This document shows, one piece after another, positions 52,201-64,000 of a stretch of 64,000 nt of DNA; the stretch's first letter is position 1, and each line of letters starts with the position of its first letter. The notes under the pieces are model-generated. The model saw only the letters and a list, made by a program, of their open reading frames with translations, was not told the DNA's origin and ran no database searches. Both the position numbers and the translations under genes were made by a program. This DNA comes from Stercorarius parasiticus (Eukaryota > Chordata > Aves > Charadriiformes > Stercorariidae). The stretch covers positions 1,023,887 through 1,087,886 of the forward strand of contig VWZL01005122.1 of the NCBI GenBank assembly GCA_013396915.1, given 5' to 3'.

Positions 52201-53399
52201 ATATGGCTTCAGGCCTTTTTTTTCCCTCTGCGAACAGTAATAATGATCAAAAAGCCACAGGATAGGAGGATGCAAATACACCAAATACCCATCTTGCTTG
52301 ATACTGCCCATTTCTCTAGAGTTTTGCTTGGGTTGGCTCAGCTCAAGGTCTCATCTGGGAAGCATGAGACTTCAGGACTGTGAAATGTGGCTTCCATAGC
52401 TTCCCTGTTGGAATGACATAACGCATTGCCTATGAAGTGCTCTTTCTTATGGTTTTAATACAGATTTGCAAAATGATTCTGCATCAGTGGGATATGAGGT
52501 GCAGTGAGCAGGAGAGCACAAGAGGCAATCCACGTCGGCATTATGCATTATTGCTGCAGACTGAGGAAAGCACTGTTGGCTTATTAATTCTTAGCTGTGT
52601 TGTTAATCTTAGATGCTCACTTGTTCTGTGATCCCACTAGGTTTCCATTTAACATTGCCCTTTTTAATATTCCTTTTCCCAGCTTGTTTTTGCTGGAACA
52701 CTGCTGCTCTCTAGCTTTCAAAAGCTTCTTGTATCCTCCACCTTTCTCTCACAAGTGTTTTCTTCACGCACTTCACTGATTTCTTATCTGAATTAAATGG
52801 GAAACATACACTATCAATGTCCAAGCCAAAGATGCCATATTTATTCTGCATGCTTTTAAAATGCAGTAGCAGAAATTACCCACCTCTGAAAGGAAGACGA
52901 TCAAAAGCAATCTATTTCCCAGGAGCAGAGATATAGGTGAGGCATAAATATTTACAGGACTTGGGAAACATGCAGCTCTTGTGGGCACAGTGCTCTGCGC
53001 TAAGCCAGAAAAGCGTATATACAGGCAAAAGTCATGGACCAAGTCACACGCGTTTACTGTTTTTCCTGCTCACTGGAACGACAACTATCAACCGTGCTGA
53101 AGCCAGCTCCCTGCACACCTCAGAAGTCATTTACCCACCCAGCGGTATGAAATCTGATTGCACATTTTTTCACCAGTATCTGTAAGGCTTCAAACTTCAG
53201 GTGCCTTTGAAAGCGTGCCCTCCTCTGGCTACACAGCACTATGCAACTCTCATTAGTAGCATGAGAGATTTATTCTGTACAGCTTCTAGTGCCACTGAAC
53301 CTCAGATTTGAAACTGGGCTTCCCTCCATGGCTTCGACATTTCAGAGGATGTAAAGGTCCTTTACCAGTCAAAGATTCATACAGCACTGGAAGTGGGCA

Positions 53400-53440
53400 A
53401 GAGAAGGACTGATGAGGACAAGAGAAGGGCTGATGAGACT
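53400..53440 (+). repeat. Imperfect 20-bp tandem duplication
   Basis: AGAGAAGGACTGATGAGGAC is followed by a copy that differs at two or three positions (AGAGAAGGGCTGATGAGAC). Confidence 0.75.
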
Positions 53441-54287
53441 GTTGTGAGCTGTGACTCATTTTTACAGTTTATCCACCTTCCTCTTATGTAGGCAGAAAAG
53501 AAAGAATAAAGAAACAGAAAAAAAAGCATGGGCATTAAGCCTGCTTGTGGAGATGCTGCCATATAGAAAGGAGGCAACTGCTCCGATACACCTGGATGGC
53601 TTTGGGAATGAGCCTGCAGCTGCATGGAGAAGGTACTGCAGGGGAAGGGCACTACAGAGAGACCCCCAAGGAGCCCAGGGACTGCAGGAGCCATGTGGCA
53701 GTCTGCACACACAGACGTTACCTGACCTGCTGGAGATACCTGCGTCGTTCACACCGAGGGCTGACAGGGCAAAAGAAACACTAGCACTAGGAAAGTCAGT
53801 GATTTCAGAACAAGTGAGGTTTGTAGGAGAAACCTGACATGGCTTAAGACTCTTCATAATCTCCAGAACAGAGGAGTTTTTATCTCAAGATAAAAGTACA
53901 GTGTCTGGTAAATCATCCTTTTAATGTAACATTTGTGTAAGAAAGGTCTGAGGCTTGGTCAAGTCATAAAAGGAACATTTCAAAATTGAGTGCAGGGCGC
54001 TGATTATGACATTTACTGCCCTGCTGGGACAGGTGCACTTTTCTCTCCCCTGCAAACCCAAGGAAACTCTCCCCTTTTGCAACTCTACATGCTCAAAGTT
54101 ATGGTGATGACTTGGAAATCACCGGAATCTGAAGTCATTTGATCAATGAACTGACTTTCATTTCACAGATCTAAAGACAACTTCAGAAGCCTGAACTGTG
54201 GAGAAAGGGGTTGTCCTTTACGCAACCAGATTTGTCAGCAAGTGAGAGCATTTTGATCTGGATCACTTTGCAAAGGCTTCTCCTGAC

Positions 54288-54433
54288 CTTTCCTCCTGCA
54301 CACGGGCATCTCTCGGGACACGGATCCAGCAGAGGCTTTGAATTTAGTTCATACTCTTGGACCTTCCTTTTCAGTTCATCCTCCATTTCAGTGATTGATC
54401 TGAGAGCAAAATTCAGCTTTGCTTGCAACCTTC
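54288..54433 (-). other. Unrecognised coiled-coil/cysteine ORF, possible exon
   Basis: A minus-strand frame spanning 54183-54530 (115 codons) contains an amphipathic, heptad-like helix (about residues 34-62, LQAKLNFALRSITEMEDELK and following). A cysteine cluster, CPERCPC, comes next. The segment between an acceptor-like CTTGTCTTATAG and AAAG|GTCAGG is 146 nt. The composition is more protein-like than that of most frames here. The ORF's first residues are hydrophobic (MIKFPLLIILI), so a small secreted product is conceivable. The donor is weak, having a C at +3. I cannot name a family, and it could be chance. Confidence 0.2.
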
Positions 54434-57400
54434 CTATAAGACAAGTTCTGTTTTGTATTTGATATCTGACGATTCCTTTAAACCCAGGGAACTTTGTAAT
54501 TAGGATTATCAAGAGTGGAAACTTGATCATGCAACTCCCAGTTTACCAGTGCTTGAGAGTGTCCACCTGCCCGAGCTGGGGCAGCTGTGGATAGGACTCC
54601 TTGATAAAGGAAAAAGGTCCTGAGTGAGCTTTCTCCTCAGTAAATGGTGACCATGGACATCCATCCCTGGTTGAGTTTTGTAGTTACGAAAGAGCGAGCC
54701 ATGAACACTCATATTAGTCATTAGAGTAATGCGTAAATGCTACTGTGCAAAGGCTCCCAGTACTCCCAGTAGTTACTTGGCCAAACTCAACGAGGGTCTT
54801 GTAGGTGCGAGACTTTGCCAAGGACATGAATAGAAAAAGCTGTTCACAACTTGAAGTCTTAAGGCAGCCAACAGTGCCCTCTCCTGGGTTTTTACTGAAT
54901 TTCTTCCAGTAAAACAGGCATTTAAAATCTGGTGGCTGTAAACTGCGTGTGTTTTGGCACTAGTTGATCACACTTTGTATGCTTAAAAAGAATGATGTGT
55001 GCAACACTGAGCAGCAGTCAGGAAAAAAACCCCAAACATTCTAAAATCGTTTTCAAGTTGTTACTTTCAATAGTAGGTACTGGATATCAGAGAGACCACC
55101 TGGATCTCTGGACCATTGTCCAGCATGTTTACACATTTGTAGCATGTATTAAGACAGAGAAAAATTCCTAGTGAAAATAAGTTAGACAGTGAACTCACCA
55201 GATGCTGGTTTGGATGCTAAAATACTCAGAAAGTGGATCCAGGTTCAATATCACAAACCAGAAATTCTCTGGACTTGATTAAAAGTCTGAAAACGCCCCT
55301 CTGCCCCTTTGTGCCCAGCAACACCGCTAACACAAGACCCCTGTGCGCAACAACTTCAGCTCCACTGTAACCCCCTCTCAGAGAAGCTCCTGCTCCACCA
55401 CCACCTAGAAAAAGTATCTCAGGAGCCCTGAAGCCCTTCTTGAATTTACATCCCTTGAAATATCATTTAAATGCCCTAGTCTGGGTCTTTGCCACTTGAG
55501 TCTCCCCTGCCCCTGTTCCTCTTTACAGTGGGAAGTCCTGAGAGAGTTTCTTTAGGACTTTCTGAGCAACACTGCAAAATTAATTTAAGGTTCACCTTCA
55601 GGGTTAAACGCCAGCTATGTTAAAACCACTATAAATACTCAAGATTGTAAATCAGACCTCCGTTCTTAAAGTTTGCAAAGCTTAATTAATCACAACAGCA
55701 ATAGATAGACTTTTCACAAATTGTCAAGCAACTGTATCGGTCCTACAGATGTACACAACATAACTGAAAGACCAGCAAAAAACACTTGTGTGACAGAACA
55801 GCTGCTAACAGCACATAATCATCAGAAACAACAGATAACGCACAGCTACGAAAGATAAAATAAAGTTTGATGGGCACAACTGAAATTTAGGGAGAAATAA
55901 TCTCAGCTTCTGACACCTGTTTTCAAATACAAAACTCTTGTAGCAACAGTAACAGTGCTTTGCCCATGACTACAACTGCACAAGAATCAATCTGAGGAAG
56001 GGCAGAAGGCTAATAAGAGGAAAGGAGAGAAAAGCGAGGAAACATCGGAGCAGGTAAGATTGCTCGAGTTAAAAGAATTGGGGAGGTTTGTTGCTTTTCC
56101 CTCAGGTTTTGGGTATCAAGCTGAAATGGAAACTCAGGATTTCTGCCTTGTGTGGAAAGAAAAAAAGTCAACACAGAAGAACTGCAGCATCAAGGATTAC
56201 TGATTGATCTGTTATAAAGCGTTTTAGGGAAGGATGCTTAGCCGTTCTAAAAGACGTGGAAACATTGTGAAACACAGCTGGAGTACTTAATCTATGAAGA
56301 ATCAGAATAAAGGCATTTTTATTTTGAAGGCTCTGATGCTGTAGCTCCGCCAGGCCAGATACGATAGCGCCGGTAGAGTTGGCTGCAGCAGCTCCAGCAC
56401 TCCGGGATATGGAGTCACCGTCTTTGTGCCGGGGAGTGCCCGAGGTGTAACGAATACCTCCTGGACACTTGCTGCTCTACACTGAAGCAGTATCTGTTTG
56501 GTCACATTCTGACTCGCCTTTTCTTCAGCATTACGCAGATTTCCCTGATTGTCCCCCTTCAAACAGGAGAGTTAATTGCCTTTTTTCCCCCCAAGGCTGC
56601 CTGCGCAGAGACACCGTGCCTGGGAGCTGGGGAGGCAACTGCTGCAGCTCCGAGGAGGCTGACAGGCAATTAGCTGAAGGTCTGTGTGTTGGCAGAGGCA
56701 GTGATCTGTGCTGGTAATCTGTTCAGATTCTTGTTTCCTGAAGTTTTGTGAAAAAGCACAAATTACTGTTCTCACAGAACAGTTGTTCATTGTCAAGAGC
56801 AAATAAAGCATATCTTTGGCAAAAACCTATGATCTGTCTGCGTGCTCACGATAAAAGCAAGTGGTATGGCAAGACCAAATTACAGATTATAGAGATTTCT
56901 TGCAGTTGATTTTGCTTTAGAAGGACAAATCCAATCCCTCTTCTGCAAAGGAGGAGAGATCAGGCAGCCCCAGGGTGCGCTTTCAACTCCCCTGAAGCCC
57001 AGCCTTTGTCTCGAATGACACTTGGAATCTAAAACAGCTTAGGGAAGAAAACTAAGTTTAGTAATAAGGAAGTTTTATAACCGTGTGTCCTTCTGGAATT
57101 TTCAGTATTATAAATTCTATTCAGCTTCAGGTCTTAGAAATCTATCCAACTGCAAATGCGTCCAAGGTACTCCTAGCATTGACTAGACAGAAGGAAAAAA
57201 CCAATTTAGCTTAGGCCTGGCCAAAAGTATTTCCTCTACCATCACTAGCACTTTAACATGACACAGCATATCTTTTTTTTCTACTGTTTATAATAAAATG
57301 TTACCCCCAAAAAGAATTACACTACTCATAAACAGTTTTCCTCTACATAGACTCCCACATTATAAATAGAAGTTAAGCAACAAGATGATTTTTTTAAGTT

Positions 57401-60400
57401 CTTATAGATAGGTTTGCTTACGTTTTGAACTCTTGTAAAGAACTAAGAGACTAAAACATCCATCAAAGTCAGCAGTGTGTATGGTGACCGAGGTATTCGG
57501 TCTCCTGATCATCACTGGGGAGCAGCTTGTGGGCTGAAATGCTGGTGGCAGACCTGACAAATAACATTGCATCTAGTGACTAGAAAAGTTAAAACGTGCT
57601 GATGCTTCTGCACTAAGCAGCTTTCACATTGCAAGTAGGAGGGGGGTTATTTTTAGCTCCAGGTATTATATAGAGACATTAGATGCTGATGTTCGAGGGG
57701 ACAGCACATGATTAGCTGAAAGCCAGACACAGGTGCTCTTGTAATGACAGCTATCGTACTATGTGTCACTTGCAAATGGAAGCATGGCTAAAAATATACA
57801 GCAATGGGATAAAAATATACTGTGCAAAAATTACAGAGCTAATGGAAACATCAAAAAAAAAAAAAGGTGAGACACTCATGTTTCTACAGCCGCGCAGAAT
57901 TTCCTTAATCAGACCGTGAAGAATCACTCCCTTCAATAGAATTCTCTGAGACGGCTTTAATAGTCTGCAAAAGGGACTCTGTCGGGTGCAGTACAGCTGC
58001 AGGGTGGCATTACAGCTCCAGGGCATTTCTCAGGAACCAGCTGGTTTTAACATGACTATGTCCGACAGGTTTGTCGGTGACTTGTGGCAATGAGCATAGC
58101 CAGGACAGAGCCTGACACAACCAAATCAAGACTCACACAAATGCTGTTCGCGCTCACACACCGATCCCGTGAACAAGCAGAGCTAGTGAAGCGGGGATAC
58201 CCGGATACAGTGGGTTTACGGGTACATTACTGACCACAGGACCCCAGCCAGGTAGTAATGTCCATACATCTAAATATATCAGCTAGTAAGACAGTAGTAT
58301 TTCATCTCTTGGGGATTTTTTTTTTTTCCCCAAAGAATTGAAAAATTCACTTGTTGCAGAAACCCAGAGGTGCTAACTTTTGCTAAATTTTTCCTCAGCT
58401 ACTAAGGACATATTCTTTCCCTGGTTCCTGTGTATCTGGCCCGTGGGATTTAGCACAGGAGAGCTGCCTGTGCTCAGAGAGGGCAAACCTCGCTGAGTTC
58501 AGACTCGGCGGTGGGCAGAGCAGTAGAGGGCACCCGCATCCCGCGCAGACAAATAGATCAGCAGCAGCAATCCCTCCTGACGTGTTTTCCAGTAGGCAGA
58601 GGAAAAAAATACTGCAAAGGGAATAGTAATATTAAAAAAATTCAAAATCCAATTTATTTGGCCTGAAAACTTCTAGATTTCCACATGCCTAACCCCTAGC
58701 CAGTGCCCGGGGCACTGGGGATGCATGTGGTATCAGAGTGATAGAAGATTCCTGAGCCCTTAAAAAATAATGGGGTGTTTAAGTGGTGCTGTGCACTCAT
58801 CCTTCTGTCCGTGTTTCAGTGAGCAGGACAATAATTTCCCCAATTCTGAAAGGCCTTCCTAACAAACACATAATAGAAAAGAACAGGTACGGCGATGTAT
58901 ATTTAATCAAACTTGTCTTTTAGCTCCTGAAGCATGAAACTGCAGGACATTTGTCACTGCTTTCTTCCATTCGTTACTTGACACCACAAGCGCTGGGAAA
59001 TGCTGTCCTTCTCTTCCAAGGTGACGTTTTTTTCATCGCTCAAACCCCCAGTTTTGCCTTATCCTAAGCTTCCTCAACAAAACCATTCACCAGGTCTGAC
59101 CATTTCCTGCAGCAGGGATGAATTAAAAAGCACAGCCACGCTGCTGTTGGGGACTTTGTGCTTCCCTGCCCTTTGCTTGGACCCATCCGCTCTCTGCCTC
59201 TGGTTGTACAGCTCTTGGTGAAGTGACTGTCCCCTTGCTGGGTGCTCGTGGAGCACCTGGGCAGGTTTTCAAGGCGCTCTGGCAAATACCACAGAGAGCA
59301 AAAATGGCTCTCTTGCACCGAATCAAGTAACAGGCAGGAAAAACCAGGAGAAGTTCTGAGAGCTAAGTCATGCACCCAGCTATTAACAGTGTCACGGTGA
59401 CAGCGATCTTATTAGCTCGTGACCTTTTGGAGCAGAGCATTCCCTGGAGATGCAAATCAGTCGGTCTCTGCCCTTTGCTCCTCCAACCAGGCCCCGCTGT
59501 GCCTGGGGGGGACCGGCGCGTGTGATGGCCGGCAGCCGCAATCCCTGCCTGATCCTCCCCGGGGCCCCCAGACACCTCTTCGATGCCCTTGCTCCAGGTG
59601 CCAATGATGGTGCCACAGTCATTAATTCCAGAGCACGGCAGATTTCAGAGCAGGATACTGTGATGGTATTTCTGCTGCTTTCCAAATATCCAGTTCACTC
59701 GGTGAGCTTTTACAGCCTAAAGTGCAGTAATTGCCTCAGGTTAAGATGCTGCACAGTTAATCGCCATAAGCCATGCAGCTTTTGCATCCTCTTTCTATCG
59801 GCAAGAACTTCCCACACCCTCCTTTTCTGCCAGTGAGACCAAGAATATATTCCTCGAAGAGGAGACAACGCAGAGGTGCTGGTCACGTTAGGCATAATGA
59901 TTGTGTTATTTTATGGAGGAAAAAAAAATGGAGGTGTATTAATTATACAGATCTGAAAATACACAAAGGGAAATAGGTCACACATTGATTTCAGTTAGGA
60001 ATCAAATGAGTCGATGAATTCTATTCTAAAGAAATATTTTAAGTATGTTTCAATCAACAACTTATTGGCAGTTTACACAGAAACCGGTGAAACAGAGTGA
60101 TGCTGCCACCCGGAAGAAAGGGCAGAGACAGTGACCTTTATCTAATTATTTAAATTACTTTGAACTATGTGGAAGTAAAAGGTAAGAAATTCCATTATAA
60201 TCAAAAGCGTTCTGCTTCCCTCTATTGAGTATTTAACTTCAGCACCAAACACAATTAATATTCTCCTTCTGAATTAGAGGATTTTTAATAATGCATTAAA
60301 TTATTCCTTGGGATCCGCTGAAAACTCATAGCACGTACAATGGTTTTCTTCAATGCTCGTTTACACAAAGCAGCATGTTGATTACCCAGGCAGTGTCTGA

Positions 60401-61204
60401 CCAACACACTTTACAGCTTTACAAATGAAAATCTTGGACTTAATGGTCAACAGTCACACCGTGATCTTAATTGCTGTGGTCAGGACATATCAGTCTGGAG
60501 CCTCTTGATTGAATGACATCAAGATGGCTCTTACAAGTGCCGGATATGTGTTTGGAAAATTAATTCCTTATTGTAAATAATCTAGCCGTCTAAAGTGCTC
60601 CCTCTTTCCTTTTGTGAAGGAGCTAGGCGTGACAGGATAGGTGACAGCGGTGCCATCGTGCATGTGCGCCAAATGCCCCCTGGGTTGCACTGTTACCCTG
60701 TTCTCCGACCACAACCGCACACATAGAAACCTCTTTGCAAGCTGTACACAGATTACTGGTGAATGACAAAACACCTCTTCAAGTGCCTATGACAGTGCTG
60801 CCGTTAAGAAAAGCCCTGTGAATATATAAAAAGCATCGATAATGATTTTAGCTTCCACAATTCTACTTAAGACTAAAGTTTCAACTGGTTATGAACCCTG
60901 GATGAGTGGGGTCCTGGCAGAATATGCCTGAATAATTTCTGCTGTATTTCAGCATTTTTGACACACACTAATACTGCTAGCAAGTGAATCTTTCAGGTTT
61001 TGGACATGATTGCCATCCCTGCCTAAGGCCTGGAAGCGACAGTGACAAAATGTCATGAGGTACTTTGGCTAATTGTTTCCTTTTGTGAGTGAATATGTGA
61101 ACGGTGATGCCACAACTGTTATTAAAGCAGATCGTCGAGCCAAGACAACGTGTCTCTGCTTGGTTTTTTTCCTCCCTTGTCCTGTTTTCAGGAGGAGACC
61201 TGAC

Positions 61205-61344
61205 TACAGTTTTTCATTTGTTGTTTGTTTTGGGTTTGTTTGTTGGAGTGTTTTGTGTTGTTGTTTGTTTGCTTGCTTGTTTGGAGGGCTTTTAGTTTGT
61301 GGGTTTTTGGTGTCTTTTTGTTTTTTTTTTTTTTTTTTTTTTTT
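61205..61344. repeat. T/G-rich low-complexity tract with T24
   Basis: A purine-poor run of TTTGTTTGTT-like sequence leads into 24 consecutive T at 61321-61344. On the minus strand it reads as an A-rich tail. Open frames crossing it are artefacts of low complexity. Confidence 0.8.
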
Positions 61345-63083
61345 CTTCCCTCTAGATGACACAGTATCAAAATATCCTCTGCCATTTTTCCATATGGGAC
61401 CTTCTAATCAGGAAATAAAGCCTTTGCTGTTTTGGATCCAGAGCGGATAAATAGTACTCAGACTCTCAAATTCTGCTGCATGAAGCCGAAAGTGATTTGG
61501 GACCTTTTTATTCAGCTCAGAGACCGCCCTGTTAAAGCAGGGCGATGCAGTCAGCAGGGAGCCCGGGGCTAGAAGACCTGTAGGTTAAACCGCAACAGTT
61601 TGGAACAACGATTTCCGCAGCACAGATGAACGCTGGAGCTCCCTTCGGTGCCGGTCCCCGAGACAGGGATCATCTGTAGAGGTTTATCACCTGCCAGTGC
61701 TCTCCGAAGCTTTCTGGGACAGAGCTGCTTGGGAGAGGGGCAGCTGGGTGATAATGGAATTTCCTATTTAATGCAGGAGCAATAGTGCCTTGGAGATGCA
61801 GGACTGGCACCCCGCAAGTCTCCGAGCACTGCCCTTGTGTGTATACATGGGGCTCAGGATCTAAACATGTGTGCACCAGCCTGGAGATCTACAGTTCTAC
61901 TTTATTTCTGCAATATTTTAGCTGGAAGTGTTACATAGAAATATTGCCATCTTTGCAGATGCACTGGAGTTGGCGATAAGGGAAAGTTGCAGCTGCACCT
62001 TCCCTTGGATTTCGTGAAAGGCAGACAGCAAAGCTATTTATATCCCCGCTCTAAGCCTGCCTATACACATTTTCAGAATCTTCCAAATTTCATTCCAGCT
62101 TTGAGCCACCCTTTAATTTCTTTTTGTTCTTTTATCCTCATGGGATTTCTCGGATTTACTGGATTGTCATGGATATTTGCTTTTGCTCCGTTGTAATTAT
62201 TGCCTCCCCTATATTTTAAGTACAGGTGGCTCTCTGCTGTACGTCAGCCATGATAAAAAGCAGCAAGTAAATTGTTTCTAAGCCACACTGCGGGGATGTG
62301 ACATTAAGGTGAATTTTCGGTTTAACAGCAGTGCCGGAACAAAGTATTAACCTTATAACCTAATATTATCTGTACCGCCCTGCACTGAAGATCTGGGAAA
62401 GTTGAGCAATTCTTCCAAACGGATACTCTCTATTAAAGTGAAAACATATGTAAACCTGCATAGACAAAATTGGGGTTTTAAATGTATAATCTTCAACCAG
62501 CCTTTTCTTGGGTTTCAGAAAGTTACAGGTAAGTTTCTGGACAGGTATTACCACGCTTGCTATCATATCATCACAGTATGAATATTAAATCGGAGTCCTC
62601 TTCATTTATACATTTGCTGTTTCTTCTTGATGAGCGTTTGCTTCTCGAGGATTCCTGGAGCTCATGCAAGCTTTGAATACCAAAGTCTTTTCAGAAACAC
62701 CACGGAATGTTTCATGTTTCTTGGTAAGTTTTGAGGACAAAGTCGGCTGCATGTTGTGGATTAGGAAGGTTAAAGCTGCCCAGGTTTGGAGGAACAGGGT
62801 ATTTAAGGGAGAGGAGGACCAAGAAAAACGTGAAAAATGGAGTCACTTATTTTTTCTTATTCTCCTCTAAGAAGAATGAGACCTAGAGACTACAATTAAT
62901 CTTTAAGCCTCTCCTGATTTCTCTACCTATCATTTATTAAAAAGAGAATCTTGTCTTCTATTAATAAGAGTGAATTTCTATATTCTTAGAAAACTAATCT
63001 ATAATTTCTGTCATCGTGATGCTTGGACCAAGTTTTGTTGTGGCTGGCATTAATCAGCCAGGAGTATGCATGAGCATTTGTTT

Positions 63084-63120
63084 AAAAAAAAAAAAAAATC
63101 AAAACACAAAACCCAAACAC
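63084..63120 (+). repeat. A-rich tract
   Basis: A15 is followed by TCAAAACACAAAACCCAAAC, a simple A-rich low-complexity stretch. Confidence 0.7.
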
Positions 63121-64000
63121 CTGTTTTACCACAAAATGAAATCATGCCCACAGTTCGCTTTTTTATGCCTTGTAGCCTTTATGCTTTGCTTTCTTCTCCC
63201 TCAAATGAATCATGTGTGACAAAGATGTTGCTATCCCAGAGATAACAAGTTTCTGCAAGTTTTGTGAAAACGGACAGCCAAGAAGAGAAGAGACTTGTTA
63301 ACGCCTCCGCTAGGGAAAGAGCGCAGCAGAAACAACACTTCATGGGGATCGGAAAGCCCAAATGAGAGACTTCCAAACACCCAAATGCTGAGACAAACAG
63401 CAATCCCTGGTGGAGTTTATATTAGAGAACTCACTCCTCAGGCATGGGTGGTTTTCTTTTTTTGCTGGATAGTGTCTCTGATGTCTAAAGAGGGGATGAA
63501 ATTATGCTGAAGCTTTGGTTAAATTCTGCTAAGAAGAAAAGCTTTGCTCTGGCTGGGTCAGCCCAGCAGAGTGCTGGAGCCTTCCCTGCACAGCAATCAA
63601 TAGCTCACTTAATGGAAAGTTCCTTAACACTGACTTCCCTCACACTCCTATTGCCCAGGGCTGTCTTGTTAGCACAACTATAACATCCATCATCATTAGA
63701 GAAAGGGAGCATCCACTTCTGAACTTCAGAAAAGAAATTACAGGTTTTCAAACCGGAGCAATCAGTCCAGGGCTCCCCTCTGCCCGGGAAGGCAGCTCGG
63801 AACTCTGCCCAGCCGCACAACCGGGAGCCCAGCTGACGCATTTTCTGATCAGACCTGGACAGATAGCGTTGAGCTGCAATTAAAAATGCGCCCTTTTATG
63901 AGGTGTTTCACTGCTAGCAGTCATGGGAAAATATTCCACATGCATTGTCTATAGAATTTAAACCTGAGGTAAGAGATCCGTGTCTGCAGAAACAAAGGAC

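Larger units (their letters stand above)
45291..64000. other. Distal 5' flank of SPOCK1, no gene recognised
   Basis: Apart from the CR1 tail at 46118 and the ORF near 54.3 kb, this stretch holds only short unsupported frames. GC-richer patches occur around 56340-56660 and 59450-59600 without a full CpG-island character. The interval 60130-60350 is AT-rich with repeated TAAT cores. Isolated donor-like sites (for example at 56054, 60180, 62528, 62723 and 63968 plus) lack convincing partner acceptors. No KLHL3 kelch exon was seen. Confidence 0.5.

Noticed and set aside
53451..53857. Overlapping 128- and 131-codon frames on opposite strands
   Set aside because: No domain, no signal or conserved motif, and mutual overlap on both strands points to chance in a locally GC-richer stretch.
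55193..55280. Minus-strand donor CATCTG|GTGAGTTC with upstream sequence
   Set aside because: All three frames close quickly and the candidate acceptors are ambiguous; too weak to call an exon, though it lies near the 54.3 kb ORF.
59392..59836. GC-richer patch with several frames
   Set aside because: CpG content is modest, frames overlap on both strands, and no recognisable protein or splice-site pair was found.
61073..61450. 125-codon frame rich in Phe, Cys and Val
   Set aside because: It is a translation of the T/G-rich low-complexity tract and T24 run.
13000..64000. Search for KLHL3 kelch exons, tRNA, snRNA, 5S rRNA or known microRNA hairpins
   Set aside because: None was recognised by eye; a covariance-model scan and translated search would be needed to exclude them.

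Overview
The window looks like vertebrate, most likely avian, nuclear DNA. It is AT-rich and gene-poor. It has one sharply bounded GC- and CpG-rich island and no prokaryotic gene organisation. It carries a 5'-truncated CR1 LINE that ends in the ATTCTGTG octamer repeat typical of bird and reptile CR1. Older CR1- and MIR-like fossils are also present. The one gene I recognise is SPOCK1 (testican-1), on the minus strand. I infer a bird; in chicken this gene should lie on chromosome 13, but the sequence alone does not name the species.

Layout. Positions 1-12277 are the intron that follows the first coding exon of SPOCK1, and the rest of the gene lies left of the window. The coding exon is 12278-12445 (56 codons: signal peptide and start of the mature N-terminus). 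It starts exactly at the ATG, directly after what reads as a strong minus-strand splice acceptor, and ends at a consensus donor. The transcript therefore probably begins in a separate 5' non-coding exon. From about 12450 to 13235 there is a CpG island with GC boxes and a cluster of MYB-type motifs in a small tandem repeat. It is the likely SPOCK1 promoter, and possibly a bidirectional one.

From about 13.3 kb to 64 kb lies the 5' flank of SPOCK1. No conserved protein-coding gene is recognisable there. In human the next gene upstream is KLHL3, but no kelch-repeat exon was seen here. What can be supported is a set of sequences with good splice-site pairs. On the minus strand these are 17178-17251 and 45171-45290, both co-oriented with SPOCK1 and therefore possible upstream 5' UTR or lncRNA exons. 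On the plus strand there is 26060-26166. There is also a minus-strand coiled-coil ORF near 54.3 kb, two AG|GT dual splice sites, LINE fossils and simple repeats.

No CRISPR array, integron, operon or viral gene is present, and I found no convincing previously undescribed system. The observations most worth checking are the 5' architecture of SPOCK1 and the candidate upstream exons.
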